DNA of 64,000 bases from Robertmurraya andreesenii (GTDB lineage Bacteria; Bacillota; Bacilli; Bacillales; Cytobacillaceae). The notes beneath the pieces are model-generated. The model was given only the letters and a program-made list of their open reading frames with translations, ran no database searches and had not been told where the DNA came from. This document shows positions 56,869 to 64,000 of this stretch, one piece after another (the first letter of the stretch is position 1; each line of letters starts with the position of its first letter). The stretch is from contig NZ_JAUSTU010000004.1 of the NCBI RefSeq assembly GCF_030813005.1, positions 176,706 to 240,705 on the forward strand, given 5' to 3'. Made by a program: the position numbers and the translations under genes.

Positions 56869-58203
56869 CTAGTACATCGTCATATACTGTTCTCTCTCCC
56901 AAGGATGAACTTGGGTACGGAACATATCCCATTCAATCTCCTTCGCTTCAAGGAAATGCTCCAAAATATGATCGCCAAGGGCAGCGGTCATGACTTCATC
57001 TGCCTGGAGTAGATCGAGAGCTTGAGCGAGTGTTGACGGGAGATCAACAATTCCTTCTTCAAGGCGTTCGGCTCTTGTCATCGCATAAATATTGCGGTTT
57101 ACTGGTTCTGGCGGAGTTAAATTGTTCTTGATACCGTCTAAACCAGCTTCCAAAATCACCGCCATTGCCAGGTACGGATTGGCAGATGGGTCTACACTAC
57201 GTACCTCTACACGTGTGCTTAAACCACGCGATGCTGGAATACGAACTAGTGGTGAGCGGTTTTGGGCAGACCATGCCACATAGCAAGGTGCTTCATAACC
57301 AGGGACTAAGCGTTTATATGAATTCACGGTCGGGTTGGTTACTGCCGTGAAATTCGGTGCATGCTTGATGACACCTGCGATAAACTGGCGAGCCGTATCA
57401 CTAAGCTCTAAGTTCCCTCTCGGATCAAAGAATGCATTTTCCCCATTTTTGAATAGAGAAACGTTACAGTGCATCCCAGAACCTGCTACGCCAAATAATG
57501 GCTTTGGCATAAAGGTCGCATGTAAACCATGCTTACGAGCAATCGTTTTAACAACAAGTTTGAACGTTTGGATTTCGTCACAAGCGGTAACGGCATTTTC
57601 GTATTTAAAATCGATCTCATGCTGACCTGGAGCTACTTCATGATGAGAAGCTTCAATTTCAAAGCCCATTTCTTCAAGCTCCAATACAATGTCACGGCGA
57701 CAGTTCTCCCCTAAATCTGTTGGAGCAAGATCAAAATAGCCACCGGCATCATTCAATTCAAGGGTCGGTTCCCCTTTTTCATCAAGCTTAAATAGGAAGA
57801 ATTCTGGCTCTGGCCCAAGATTGAAATCGGTAAAGCCCAGCTCCTCCATCTCTTTAAGGACACGCTTAAGATTGTTGCGCGGATCCCCTGCAAACGGAGT
57901 ACCGTCCGCATTATAAATATCACAAATCAGACGAGCTACCTTCCCTTTTTCGGCAGTCCAAGGGAAAATGACCCATGTGTCTAAGTCGGGATATAGGTAC
58001 ATATCAGACTCTTCAATTCTTACAAACCCTTCAATTGACGAACCATCAAACATCATCTTATTTCCTAGCGCTTTTTCAAGCTGGCTAATCGGAATTTCAA
58101 CATTCTTAATGGTTCCTAAAATGTCGGTAAATTGCAGTCGGATAAACTTTACATTTTGCTCCACTGCCATTTTTTTAATATCATCTTTTGAATACTTAGA
58201 CAT
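56869..58203 (-). CDS. glnA: Glutamine synthetase, type I-alpha
   Basis: 444 residues: the Bacillus feedback-inhibited form. MFDGSSIEGFVRI, the catalytic KPLFGVAGSGMHCN and the LVPGYEAPCYVAWS/NRSPLVRIP blocks are all present; no adenylylation loop as in the I-beta type. Also acts as a signal for GlnR and TnrA. Follows glnR in one operon. Confidence 0.97.
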   Translation of the reverse strand: MSKYSKDDIKKMAVEQNVKFIRLQFTDILGTIKNVEIPISQLEKALGNKMMFDGSSIEGFVRIEESDMYLYPDLDTWVIFPWTAEKGKVARLICDIYNADGTPFAGDPRNNLKRVLKEMEELGFTDFNLGPEPEFFLFKLDEKGEPTLELNDAGGYFDLAPTDLGENCRRDIVLELEEMGFEIEASHHEVAPGQHEIDFKYENAVTACDEIQTFKLVVKTIARKHGLHATFMPKPLFGVAGSGMHCNVSLFKNGENAFFDPRGNLELSDTARQFIAGVIKHAPNFTAVTNPTVNSYKRLVPGYEAPCYVAWSAQNRSPLVRIPASRGLSTRVEVRSVDPSANPYLAMAVILEAGLDGIKNNLTPPEPVNRNIYAMTRAERLEEGIVDLPSTLAQALDLLQADEVMTAALGDHILEHFLEAKEIEWDMFRTQVHPWEREQYMTMY

Positions 58204-58216
58204 GCCACGCGCCTCC

Positions 58217-58627
58217 CTAGTTGTTAGCCCTAAAAAATCGATTCATTTTGACTTGCTTTAAAGATGACTGGTTGAACCGTCCTGCTTGCATGAACTCTGT
58301 CCTTAATAGCTTCCTTAGTTCATCATCAGACAATTCGCGCCTGATTGGTTTCTCCCCTATCTCTTCTGAAATCGGTTCGTTTTTCTTCGATGCAAAAAGA
58401 CGTTTAATTCCTGCAAGATTCACACCTTGGTCCATCAAGTCTTTGATTTCAAGCAGTTGGTCAATATCGTTAAGGGAAAACATTCTTCGATTCCCTTCTG
58501 TCCGGGCTGGAGAAATCAATTGATGCTCTTCATAATAACGAATTTGTCTTGCGGTTAAATCAGTTAGCTGCATGACAATACCGATTGGAAAGAGAGGCAT
58601 CGTTCGACGAATTTCACTTCCGCTCAT
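58217..58627 (-). CDS. glnR: Nitrogen repressor GlnR (MerR family)
   Basis: 136 residues. MerR HTH (LTARQIRYYEEHQLISPARTE) and a C-terminal signal-sensing tail. Represses its own operon when glutamine is in excess. GlnR boxes lie at its promoter. ATG 58627. Confidence 0.96.
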   Translation of the reverse strand: MSGSEIRRTMPLFPIGIVMQLTDLTARQIRYYEEHQLISPARTEGNRRMFSLNDIDQLLEIKDLMDQGVNLAGIKRLFASKKNEPISEEIGEKPIRRELSDDELRKLLRTEFMQAGRFNQSSLKQVKMNRFFRANN

Positions 58628-58670
58628 TTGATTTTAACTCCACCTTTCGAACATGGTTTTATTATAAAGA

Positions 58671-58710
58671 GTGTTAGGTTTCCTGTCAAGCAGATGTTAG
58701 GTTTCCTTAC
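58671..58710 (-). promoter_or_regulatory. Two GlnR/TnrA boxes upstream of glnR
   Basis: TGTTAGGTTTCCTGTCA (58671-58687) and TGTTAGGTTTCCTTACA (58694-58710), matching TGTNAN7TNACA, start 23 bases apart. Confidence 0.85.
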
Positions 58711-58717
58711 ATCATTT

Positions 58718-59989
58718 TTATTCAAGCTGTAAAAGCCCTTTTACCAAAAGGTGATTAAGTGCAATACAAATGGCCGCTTTCACATGGGAGTATGTAAGGC
58801 CCCCTTGAACATAGGCTACAAATGGCGGTCTTGTTGGGCCGTCCGCCGTTAGTTCAATGCTCGCCCCTTGAATAAAGGTCCCCGCAGCCATGATCACATC
58901 ATCCTCATAGCCTGGCATATAGCTAGGATATGGGGTCACATGAGAATTAATTGGTGAGGCAAACTGAATCGCCTGACAAAAGGCAACCATTTTATCCCGA
59001 TCATCGAATTGAACGGATTGAATTAAATCGGTTCGGGTCGCATTCCACTTCGGGTTTGTATTCATACCAAGCTTCTCTAGCGTTGCCGCTGTTAGAATTG
59101 CCCCCTTCAACGCTTGTCCGACAATATGTGGAGCCATGAAAAAACCTTGATACATCTCCTGGAGGCTATAGAGGGATGCTCCGGCCTCTCTTCCTATACC
59201 GGGTGAAGTTAAGCGGTAAGAGCAGCTTTCGACCCATTCTTTTTTTCCCACGATATAACCACCTGTTTTAACAAGGCCCCCACCAGGATTTTTGATCAAG
59301 GAGCCAGCCATTAAATCGGCTCCGACGTGACACGGCTCTAGCTCCTCTACAAATTCTCCGTAGCAGTTGTCTACAAAGACAACGACATCCGGTTTAATTT
59401 CTTTGACAAACTTAATCATTTCTTCTATTTGCTGAATCGTAAAGGATGGGCGATTGGCATAGCCTTTTGAGCGTTGAATCCCGATCATTTTTGTATTCGG
59501 CTTGATTTTCTGTTGGACAGCCTCATAGTCGACCTGTCCTTCGTTGGTTAAAGCGACACTTTCGTAGGAAATTCCATATTCCTTCAGAGAGCCTACTCCA
59601 TTTCCACGAATACCGACAATCTCCTCGAGCGTATCATAGGGCTTTCCTGTTATGTACAAAAGTTCATCCCCTGGCCTTAAAACACCGAACAATGCGATGG
59701 ATATGGCATGGGTACCAGAAATAATTTGTGGTCTTACAAGTCCCGCTTCACCGCCAAACACCTCGGCATAAATTTCTTCTAGGGTATCTCGACCGATGTC
59801 ATCATAGCCATAGCCCGTTGACGGAATAAAATGAGAATCACTTACACGGTGATTTTGAAAGCTTGAAAGGACACGGAATTGATTGCGGTCAATACGTGCA
59901 TCTATTTCTTTGTGTAAAGCACCTATTTGAGCCTCAACCTCATTGATGATTTTTTCTAATTTATCCCCATAGGTTAATTGTTGAAACAT
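58718..59989 (-). CDS. ynbB: Aluminum resistance/PLP-dependent lyase family protein YnbB
   Basis: 423 residues. Fold-type I PLP enzyme: GTHAISIALFGVL, VDNCYGEFVE, and the Schiff-base Lys in GSLIKNPGGGL. Family is annotated as aluminium-resistance or methionine gamma-lyase-like; its reaction in Bacillus is not settled. In B. subtilis it also lies beside glnR. ATG 59989. Confidence 0.92.
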   Translation of the reverse strand: MFQQLTYGDKLEKIINEVEAQIGALHKEIDARIDRNQFRVLSSFQNHRVSDSHFIPSTGYGYDDIGRDTLEEIYAEVFGGEAGLVRPQIISGTHAISIALFGVLRPGDELLYITGKPYDTLEEIVGIRGNGVGSLKEYGISYESVALTNEGQVDYEAVQQKIKPNTKMIGIQRSKGYANRPSFTIQQIEEMIKFVKEIKPDVVVFVDNCYGEFVEELEPCHVGADLMAGSLIKNPGGGLVKTGGYIVGKKEWVESCSYRLTSPGIGREAGASLYSLQEMYQGFFMAPHIVGQALKGAILTAATLEKLGMNTNPKWNATRTDLIQSVQFDDRDKMVAFCQAIQFASPINSHVTPYPSYMPGYEDDVIMAAGTFIQGASIELTADGPTRPPFVAYVQGGLTYSHVKAAICIALNHLLVKGLLQLE

Positions 59990-60004
59990 GGTGTTCTCCT
60001 TCTC

Positions 60005-61264
60005 TTAAACAAAATAATTTCTCAGCTGCCCCGAGATTTTGTGATCTGTTAATGCATACCCTTTACATACATATAGCTGTTTCTCTTCATCGAAGTTTAA
60101 CTCGCGCAAAATAGTTTCATTTTTGAGCTGTGACAGAAGCCTTCCTTCCGTTGCGGGTACTTCAACATGATAATATTCCATCATTTGCAGGAGTATTTTT
60201 TCAATTTTTTGCTTAAGCTGCTGTTGATCCCCTTCATCAAAAGCGCTGATAAGAACCGTTTCTGTTTTGGCGGTCGGCACAAAATCCGGATGCTTTATAT
60301 CCTTTTTGTTATAAACGGTTAGCTGGGGGATTTGCTGTACCTCTAACTCCTCTAGGAGCTTATGAACGGTCTCCTCATGCTGATAATAATCCGGGCTAGA
60401 GCTATCGACGACATGGAGAATGAAGTCTGCTTCCCTCACTTCCTCCAGTGTGGAGCGAAATGCTGCCACTAATGTTGTTGGCAAGTCCTGGATAAACCCG
60501 ACGGTGTCGGTTAGGAGTGCCCCAAAGCCGCTTGGCAAGATCACCTTTCTTGTCATCGGGTCAAGGGTTGCAAATAATTGGTTCTCTTCAAAGGCATCTG
60601 CCTCTGTCAGACGGTTGAAAAGGGTTGATTTCCCCGCATTCGTGTAGCCGACAAGAGCAATTTGGAGGGCCTTATTCTTTTTCCTTCTCTCGCGGTAACG
60701 ATCACGATGCTGAACGATAACTGATAGCTGTCCTTTAATATCGTCAATTCTCCTGCGGATATGGCGACGATCCGACTCAAGCTTCGTTTCCCCAGGTCCC
60801 CTTGTCCCGATCCCTGCCCCAAGCCTTGAAAGCTGAATACCTTGTCCGCCAAGCCTCGGTAATAAATATTGAAGCTGTGCAAGCTCCACCTGTAGCTTTC
60901 CTTCCTTTGACCGAGCTCTCCCCGCAAATATATCCAGAATCAATTGGGTACGATCAATGATCCGCACACTTATTTCTGATGAAAGATTGCGCACCTGACT
61001 CGGAGATAATTCATCATTAAAAATGATCAGATCTGGCTCAAGCTCCTCCTCTAATGCCTTTAATTCAGCAACCTTCCCTTTGCCTATATAGGTAGACGGA
61101 TGGATGCGATCCCGCTTTTGAATTAATTTTGCCACAACCTCCCCTTTTGCCGTGGAGGTTAATGACTCTAATTCATCCATCGAGTACTTATATTTTAAAT
61201 CATCATCTGTTGTTTGACAGCCAACGACAATGACCTTTTCCAATGTTTCTTTTCTTTGCTCCAC
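60005..61264 (-). CDS. hflX: GTPase HflX
   Basis: 419 residues from GTG 61264 (GGAGGAG upstream); a longer frame to 61393 exists but lacks a ribosome-binding site. N-terminal HflX domain with RAGAGIGTRGPGETKLESDR-type block, then G-domain: GYTNAGKSTLFN, DTVGFI, NKKD. Ribosome-splitting/rescue GTPase. Confidence 0.94.
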   Translation of the reverse strand: MEQRKETLEKVIVVGCQTTDDDLKYKYSMDELESLTSTAKGEVVAKLIQKRDRIHPSTYIGKGKVAELKALEEELEPDLIIFNDELSPSQVRNLSSEISVRIIDRTQLILDIFAGRARSKEGKLQVELAQLQYLLPRLGGQGIQLSRLGAGIGTRGPGETKLESDRRHIRRRIDDIKGQLSVIVQHRDRYRERRKKNKALQIALVGYTNAGKSTLFNRLTEADAFEENQLFATLDPMTRKVILPSGFGALLTDTVGFIQDLPTTLVAAFRSTLEEVREADFILHVVDSSSPDYYQHEETVHKLLEELEVQQIPQLTVYNKKDIKHPDFVPTAKTETVLISAFDEGDQQQLKQKIEKILLQMMEYYHVEVPATEGRLLSQLKNETILRELNFDEEKQLYVCKGYALTDHKISGQLRNYFV

Positions 61265-61388
61265 TAATAGACTCCTCCTACTGTACGTGATGGGGTATAC
61301 TGTCCACCCCACATGGACAAAACCACCCAAAAATCCACGGGCGGTACCAGGTACCATATTTTTATGATAGCAGAGATGCTGTTGTACA

Positions 61389-61426
61389 AGCAAAGGGATT
61401 CAGCTTGCTGACTGAATCCCTTTGCT
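61389..61426 (-). terminator. Hairpin after spoVK
   Basis: Perfect 15-bp arms (AGCAAAGGGATTCAG and complement) with a CTTGCTGA-type loop, starting at the spoVK stop; T run is weak. Confidence 0.7.
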
Positions 61427-62381
61427 ATTCTTTTTCGAATACGAGGTCATTGCTTCTGAGGGTCATGAGATCGTGCCGGTCAAAGCTGTTTTGCAGAAGC
61501 AGCCGCATGGATTGTGCACGAATCGACTTCTCAATGAGATTTCGCATATAGCGGCCATTCGAGAAGCTTGTTCTACCTGGTGAATTTTTTATCCAAAATA
61601 AATGCTCCCGGATTTTTTTCTCTGCTTCATAGCTGAGCGAGTATTCTCTTTCCTGGAGCATTTTGTCGCCAATTTCCATCAATTGATCGATTGTGTAGTC
61701 TGGAAAATCAATGACGAGGGGAAAGCGCGAATGGAGTCCTGGATTTAAGGACAAAAATTGATCCATCTCCCTTGAATAGCCGGCAAGGATGAGGATGAAA
61801 TCATGCTGTTTGTCCTCCATATGCTTTACCATTGTATCAATGGCTTCCTTCCCAAAGTCCTTTTCTCCACCACGCCCCAAGGAATAGGCTTCATCGACAA
61901 ATAGAATTCCCCCCATTGCTTTCTTAATAAGATCTCTTGTTTTTTGGGCAGTGTGGCCGATATATTCACCAACTAAATCAGCTCGTTCAGCTTCAATCAA
62001 ATGTCCTTTTGAAAGAACGTTCATTTTTTGAAAAAGCTTGCCTATTAACCTTGCGACCGTTGTTTTTCCGGTGCCCGGATTTCCTTTAAACATCATGTGA
62101 AGAGCCTGTTTGCCGGCCTTCAAGCCCGTTTCTTCCCTTTTCTTATTGACATATATCCATGCATAAATTTCCTTGATGTTTTTTTTCATTTCTTCCATTC
62201 CAACAAGAGCCCCTAGCTCTTGTTCTATTTCCCGTAAGGCCTCGTGTTCCTGGGGTAAGATCTTTGGAACAACTTTTGGTTCTGGAAAGTCTTTCGCCAC
62301 GGTCTTCCTTTTTTGTGAATTTAGTACAATGCTGATTTGTCCGTTATCTTTCATGCGAAAAGGTTGATCCAAAGCGTTCAC
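61425..62381 (-). CDS. spoVK: Stage V sporulation protein K (AAA+)
   Basis: 318 residues. AAA+ CbxX/CfxQ-type: Walker A GNPGTGKT, Walker B GILFVDEAYSLGRG, sensor AGY, and SRFPLVIDFPDY. Needed for spore maturation in B. subtilis, acting in the mother cell. Start GTG 62381 or, with better spacing to GAGGTG, the TTG a few codons later. Confidence 0.93.
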   Translation of the reverse strand: MNALDQPFRMKDNGQISIVLNSQKRKTVAKDFPEPKVVPKILPQEHEALREIEQELGALVGMEEMKKNIKEIYAWIYVNKKREETGLKAGKQALHMMFKGNPGTGKTTVARLIGKLFQKMNVLSKGHLIEAERADLVGEYIGHTAQKTRDLIKKAMGGILFVDEAYSLGRGGEKDFGKEAIDTMVKHMEDKQHDFILILAGYSREMDQFLSLNPGLHSRFPLVIDFPDYTIDQLMEIGDKMLQEREYSLSYEAEKKIREHLFWIKNSPGRTSFSNGRYMRNLIEKSIRAQSMRLLLQNSFDRHDLMTLRSNDLVFEKE

Positions 62382-62531
62382 CTCACATTTTTCAACAGTA
62401 TACTCAAATGATGTTATATCCGTGACAAATGCCTATACATTGCCAGGAAATTTGCTGTTGTTCTATATGTATTCAGCAAAATGTTATTTCATTATCAAAA
62501 GGGCTAGACCGTATTCAACAAACAAATTCAA

Positions 62532-62568
62532 AGAAAGGGCCCCACCTCGAAACCGAAGCGGGACCCTT
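62532..62568 (-). terminator. hfq terminator
   Basis: AAGGGTCCCGC/GTGGGGCCCTT imperfect stem followed by T-rich sequence on the minus strand. Confidence 0.8.
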
Positions 62569-62576
62569 GATAAATA

Positions 62577-62813
62577 TTATGATTGTGGTACTTCTAAATC
62601 AATTTGCACATTTCTTTGTGGTGCAAAGGTCGATATAGCATGCTTATAGACAAGCTGTTGCTTACCTTCTGATTCAAACAGAACTGTAAAGTTGTCAAAG
62701 CCTTTTATTTGACCTCTTAATTGGAAACCGTTCAATAGGAATACTGTAACACTGCTGCCGTCTTTACGTAATTGGTTCAAGAATTGATCTTGAATATTAA
62801 TGGATTGTTTCAT
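62577..62813 (-). CDS. hfq: RNA chaperone Hfq
   Basis: 78 residues. Sm1 QDQFLNQLRKDGSSVTVFLL and Sm2 YKHAIST (K-H) motifs. Hexameric RNA-binding protein; here directly downstream of miaA, the conserved miaA-hfq pair. Full length for Gram-positive Hfq. Confidence 0.96.
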   Translation of the reverse strand: MKQSINIQDQFLNQLRKDGSSVTVFLLNGFQLRGQIKGFDNFTVLFESEGKQQLVYKHAISTFAPQRNVQIDLEVPQS

Positions 62814-62842
62814 TATGGGATCCTCCTCTTTTATCTCTATTA

Positions 62843-63916
62843 TTATGTATTCGATTTTATTTCTAGCTTTCCTTCAATATAAGTTGAAATTTCCACAATT
62901 TTTTTATGTAACTGTACCATTGAGTCCACATTTGACATATCAAACCATTCAACATCCATTTTATTACGAAACCAGGTTAGCTGTCGTTTCGCATAGCGGC
63001 GAGAATTTTGTTTCAGCTGCTCGATCGCTTCTTCAAGGGTTGTTTTATAATCAAAATAATCATACAGTTCCTTATATCCAATAGCCTGAATCGATTGGCA
63101 ATCCCTGATTCCTTTTTGATACAAGGTTTTCACTTCCTCCAACAAACCTTGTTCAAGCATCAAATCGACGCGCTCATTAATTCGGTCATATAATCTCTCT
63201 CTGTCCATCGTAAGGCCAACGATTGCTGTATCATAAAGAAGATCTGGCTTCTGTTCTTTTTGAACATCGGACATCGTTTTTCCCGTACAGTAATAGATTT
63301 CCAGAGCTCGAATAACTCGTCGAAGGTTATTTGGATGGATATGATCGGCCCCCTCGGGATCCACTTTCAATAATTCATCATATAAAGCCTGATTTCCCTC
63401 TTCTGCCGCTTTTATCTCCAAGTTTTTTCGCAATGTATCATCTGAAGGCACATCAGAAAACTGATAATCATAAATAACCGATTGGATATACAAACCCGTC
63501 CCACCGACAATCATCGGAAGGTTTCCCCGATTCGATATTTCAGTTATCTTCTCCCTGACAAGCTGCTGAAATTCAGCAACGGAAAATGATTCATGTGGAA
63601 ATTTAATGTCGATGAGATGATGTGGTATCCCCTCCATCTCCTCCTGACTAATCTTGGCAGTACCAATATCCATCCCCTTATATATTTGCATCGAATCCCC
63701 GCTAATGATTTCACCACGGAATTTCTTTGCCAATGCGATGCTCAAACTCGTCTTTCCAACGGCTGTTGGTCCAATTAAGACTAGTAATTTCTCCTTGTTC
63801 TCCAATACCTCCACTGCCTTTTCTATCATAAATGCTTTTTTGTTTTTTTCTGCTTTCTTCATCGTAACATAGATGGAGGCATTTTTCAGGTCATCATTTA
63901 TTAAAGATTGAGTCAA
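62843..63916 (-). CDS. miaA: tRNA dimethylallyltransferase MiaA
   Basis: Walker A GPTAVGKTS, conserved GDSMQIYKGMDIGTAK and PMIVGGTGLYIQ, and the C-terminal RYAKRQLTWFRN. Makes i6A37 in tRNAs reading UNN codons. The frame is 357 residues, longer than the usual 310-320; similarity begins near residue 40, and no clear ribosome-binding site marks the far 5' start, so the true start is probably one of the later codons near 63800-63830. Confidence 0.93.
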   Translation of the reverse strand: MTQSLINDDLKNASIYVTMKKAEKNKKAFMIEKAVEVLENKEKLLVLIGPTAVGKTSLSIALAKKFRGEIISGDSMQIYKGMDIGTAKISQEEMEGIPHHLIDIKFPHESFSVAEFQQLVREKITEISNRGNLPMIVGGTGLYIQSVIYDYQFSDVPSDDTLRKNLEIKAAEEGNQALYDELLKVDPEGADHIHPNNLRRVIRALEIYYCTGKTMSDVQKEQKPDLLYDTAIVGLTMDRERLYDRINERVDLMLEQGLLEEVKTLYQKGIRDCQSIQAIGYKELYDYFDYKTTLEEAIEQLKQNSRRYAKRQLTWFRNKMDVEWFDMSNVDSMVQLHKKIVEISTYIEGKLEIKSNT

Positions 63917-64000
63917 GTATTTGTGGGCAGAAATTTCTTCACCTTATTATTGGTAGCGATTTCATGATTTAAAAGTCTCTCTTGATATTGAAATTTCCAC

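Overview
The window is chromosomal DNA of a Bacillaceae-type Firmicute carrying most of a large prophage. Two lines of evidence identify the host. First, 44.8-64 kb has the conserved Bacillus order yneK - ccdC - yneI - ccdA - (ABC exporter pair) - yneF - sirA - tkt - ynzC - yneB/yneA <> lexA - glnA - glnR - ynbB - hflX - spoVK - hfq - miaA. Second, it contains sporulation genes (spoVK, sirA) and Bacillus-type LexA (DinR) and GlnR/TnrA boxes. A selenocysteine tRNA (selC, 44562-44658, minus) lies at the prophage boundary, so the host probably belongs to the minority of Bacillaceae that use selenocysteine. The genus cannot be fixed from this window.

Bases 1-44561 are prophage, and its left end lies outside the window. 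Nearly all phage genes run on the minus strand. From the attachment site inward (right to left) the order is: tyrosine integrase next to selC; a DnaD-like winged-helix protein with nearby iteron-like repeats; ParB-like protein; DnaC-like loader, DnaB-like helicase and TOPRIM primase; a plus-strand repressor cassette (CI-like and Cro-like HTH proteins, 32.8-33.7 kb); a sigma-like regulator; an ssDNA-binding-type protein; family A DNA polymerase; DNA methyltransferase; thioredoxin-like protein; PD-(D/E)XK exonuclease; RuvC-like resolvase; an adenosylcobalamin-dependent ribonucleotide reductase; PhoH-like ATPase; dUTPase; ThyX; dNMP kinase; further regulators; then small and large terminase, portal and MuF head protein. 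The remaining capsid, tail and lysis genes should lie to the left of base 1. The phage therefore carries its own replication, recombination and dNTP-supply genes and packages through an SPP1-like head module.

More AT-rich blocks interrupt the backbone: HNH and AP2 homing-type endonucleases, solitary DNA methyltransferases, and a self-regulated operon at 8.5-10 kb whose layout resembles anti-CRISPR/aca operons. A small plus-strand island (13.1-14.4 kb) has its own promoter and terminator. Long non-coding stretches occur at 6.5-7.5 kb (24-bp palindrome array next to a -10 box), 8.1-8.5 kb and 30.8-31.1 kb (both able to fold extensively) and 31.8-32.0 kb (candidate small RNA).

Observations most worth following up: integration into selC leaving a mosaic acceptor stem; at least three phage genes whose reading frames and Shine-Dalgarno sequences point to AUA start codons; the aca-like operon; a roughly 47-bp promoter-like element present twice; and the candidate structured RNAs.
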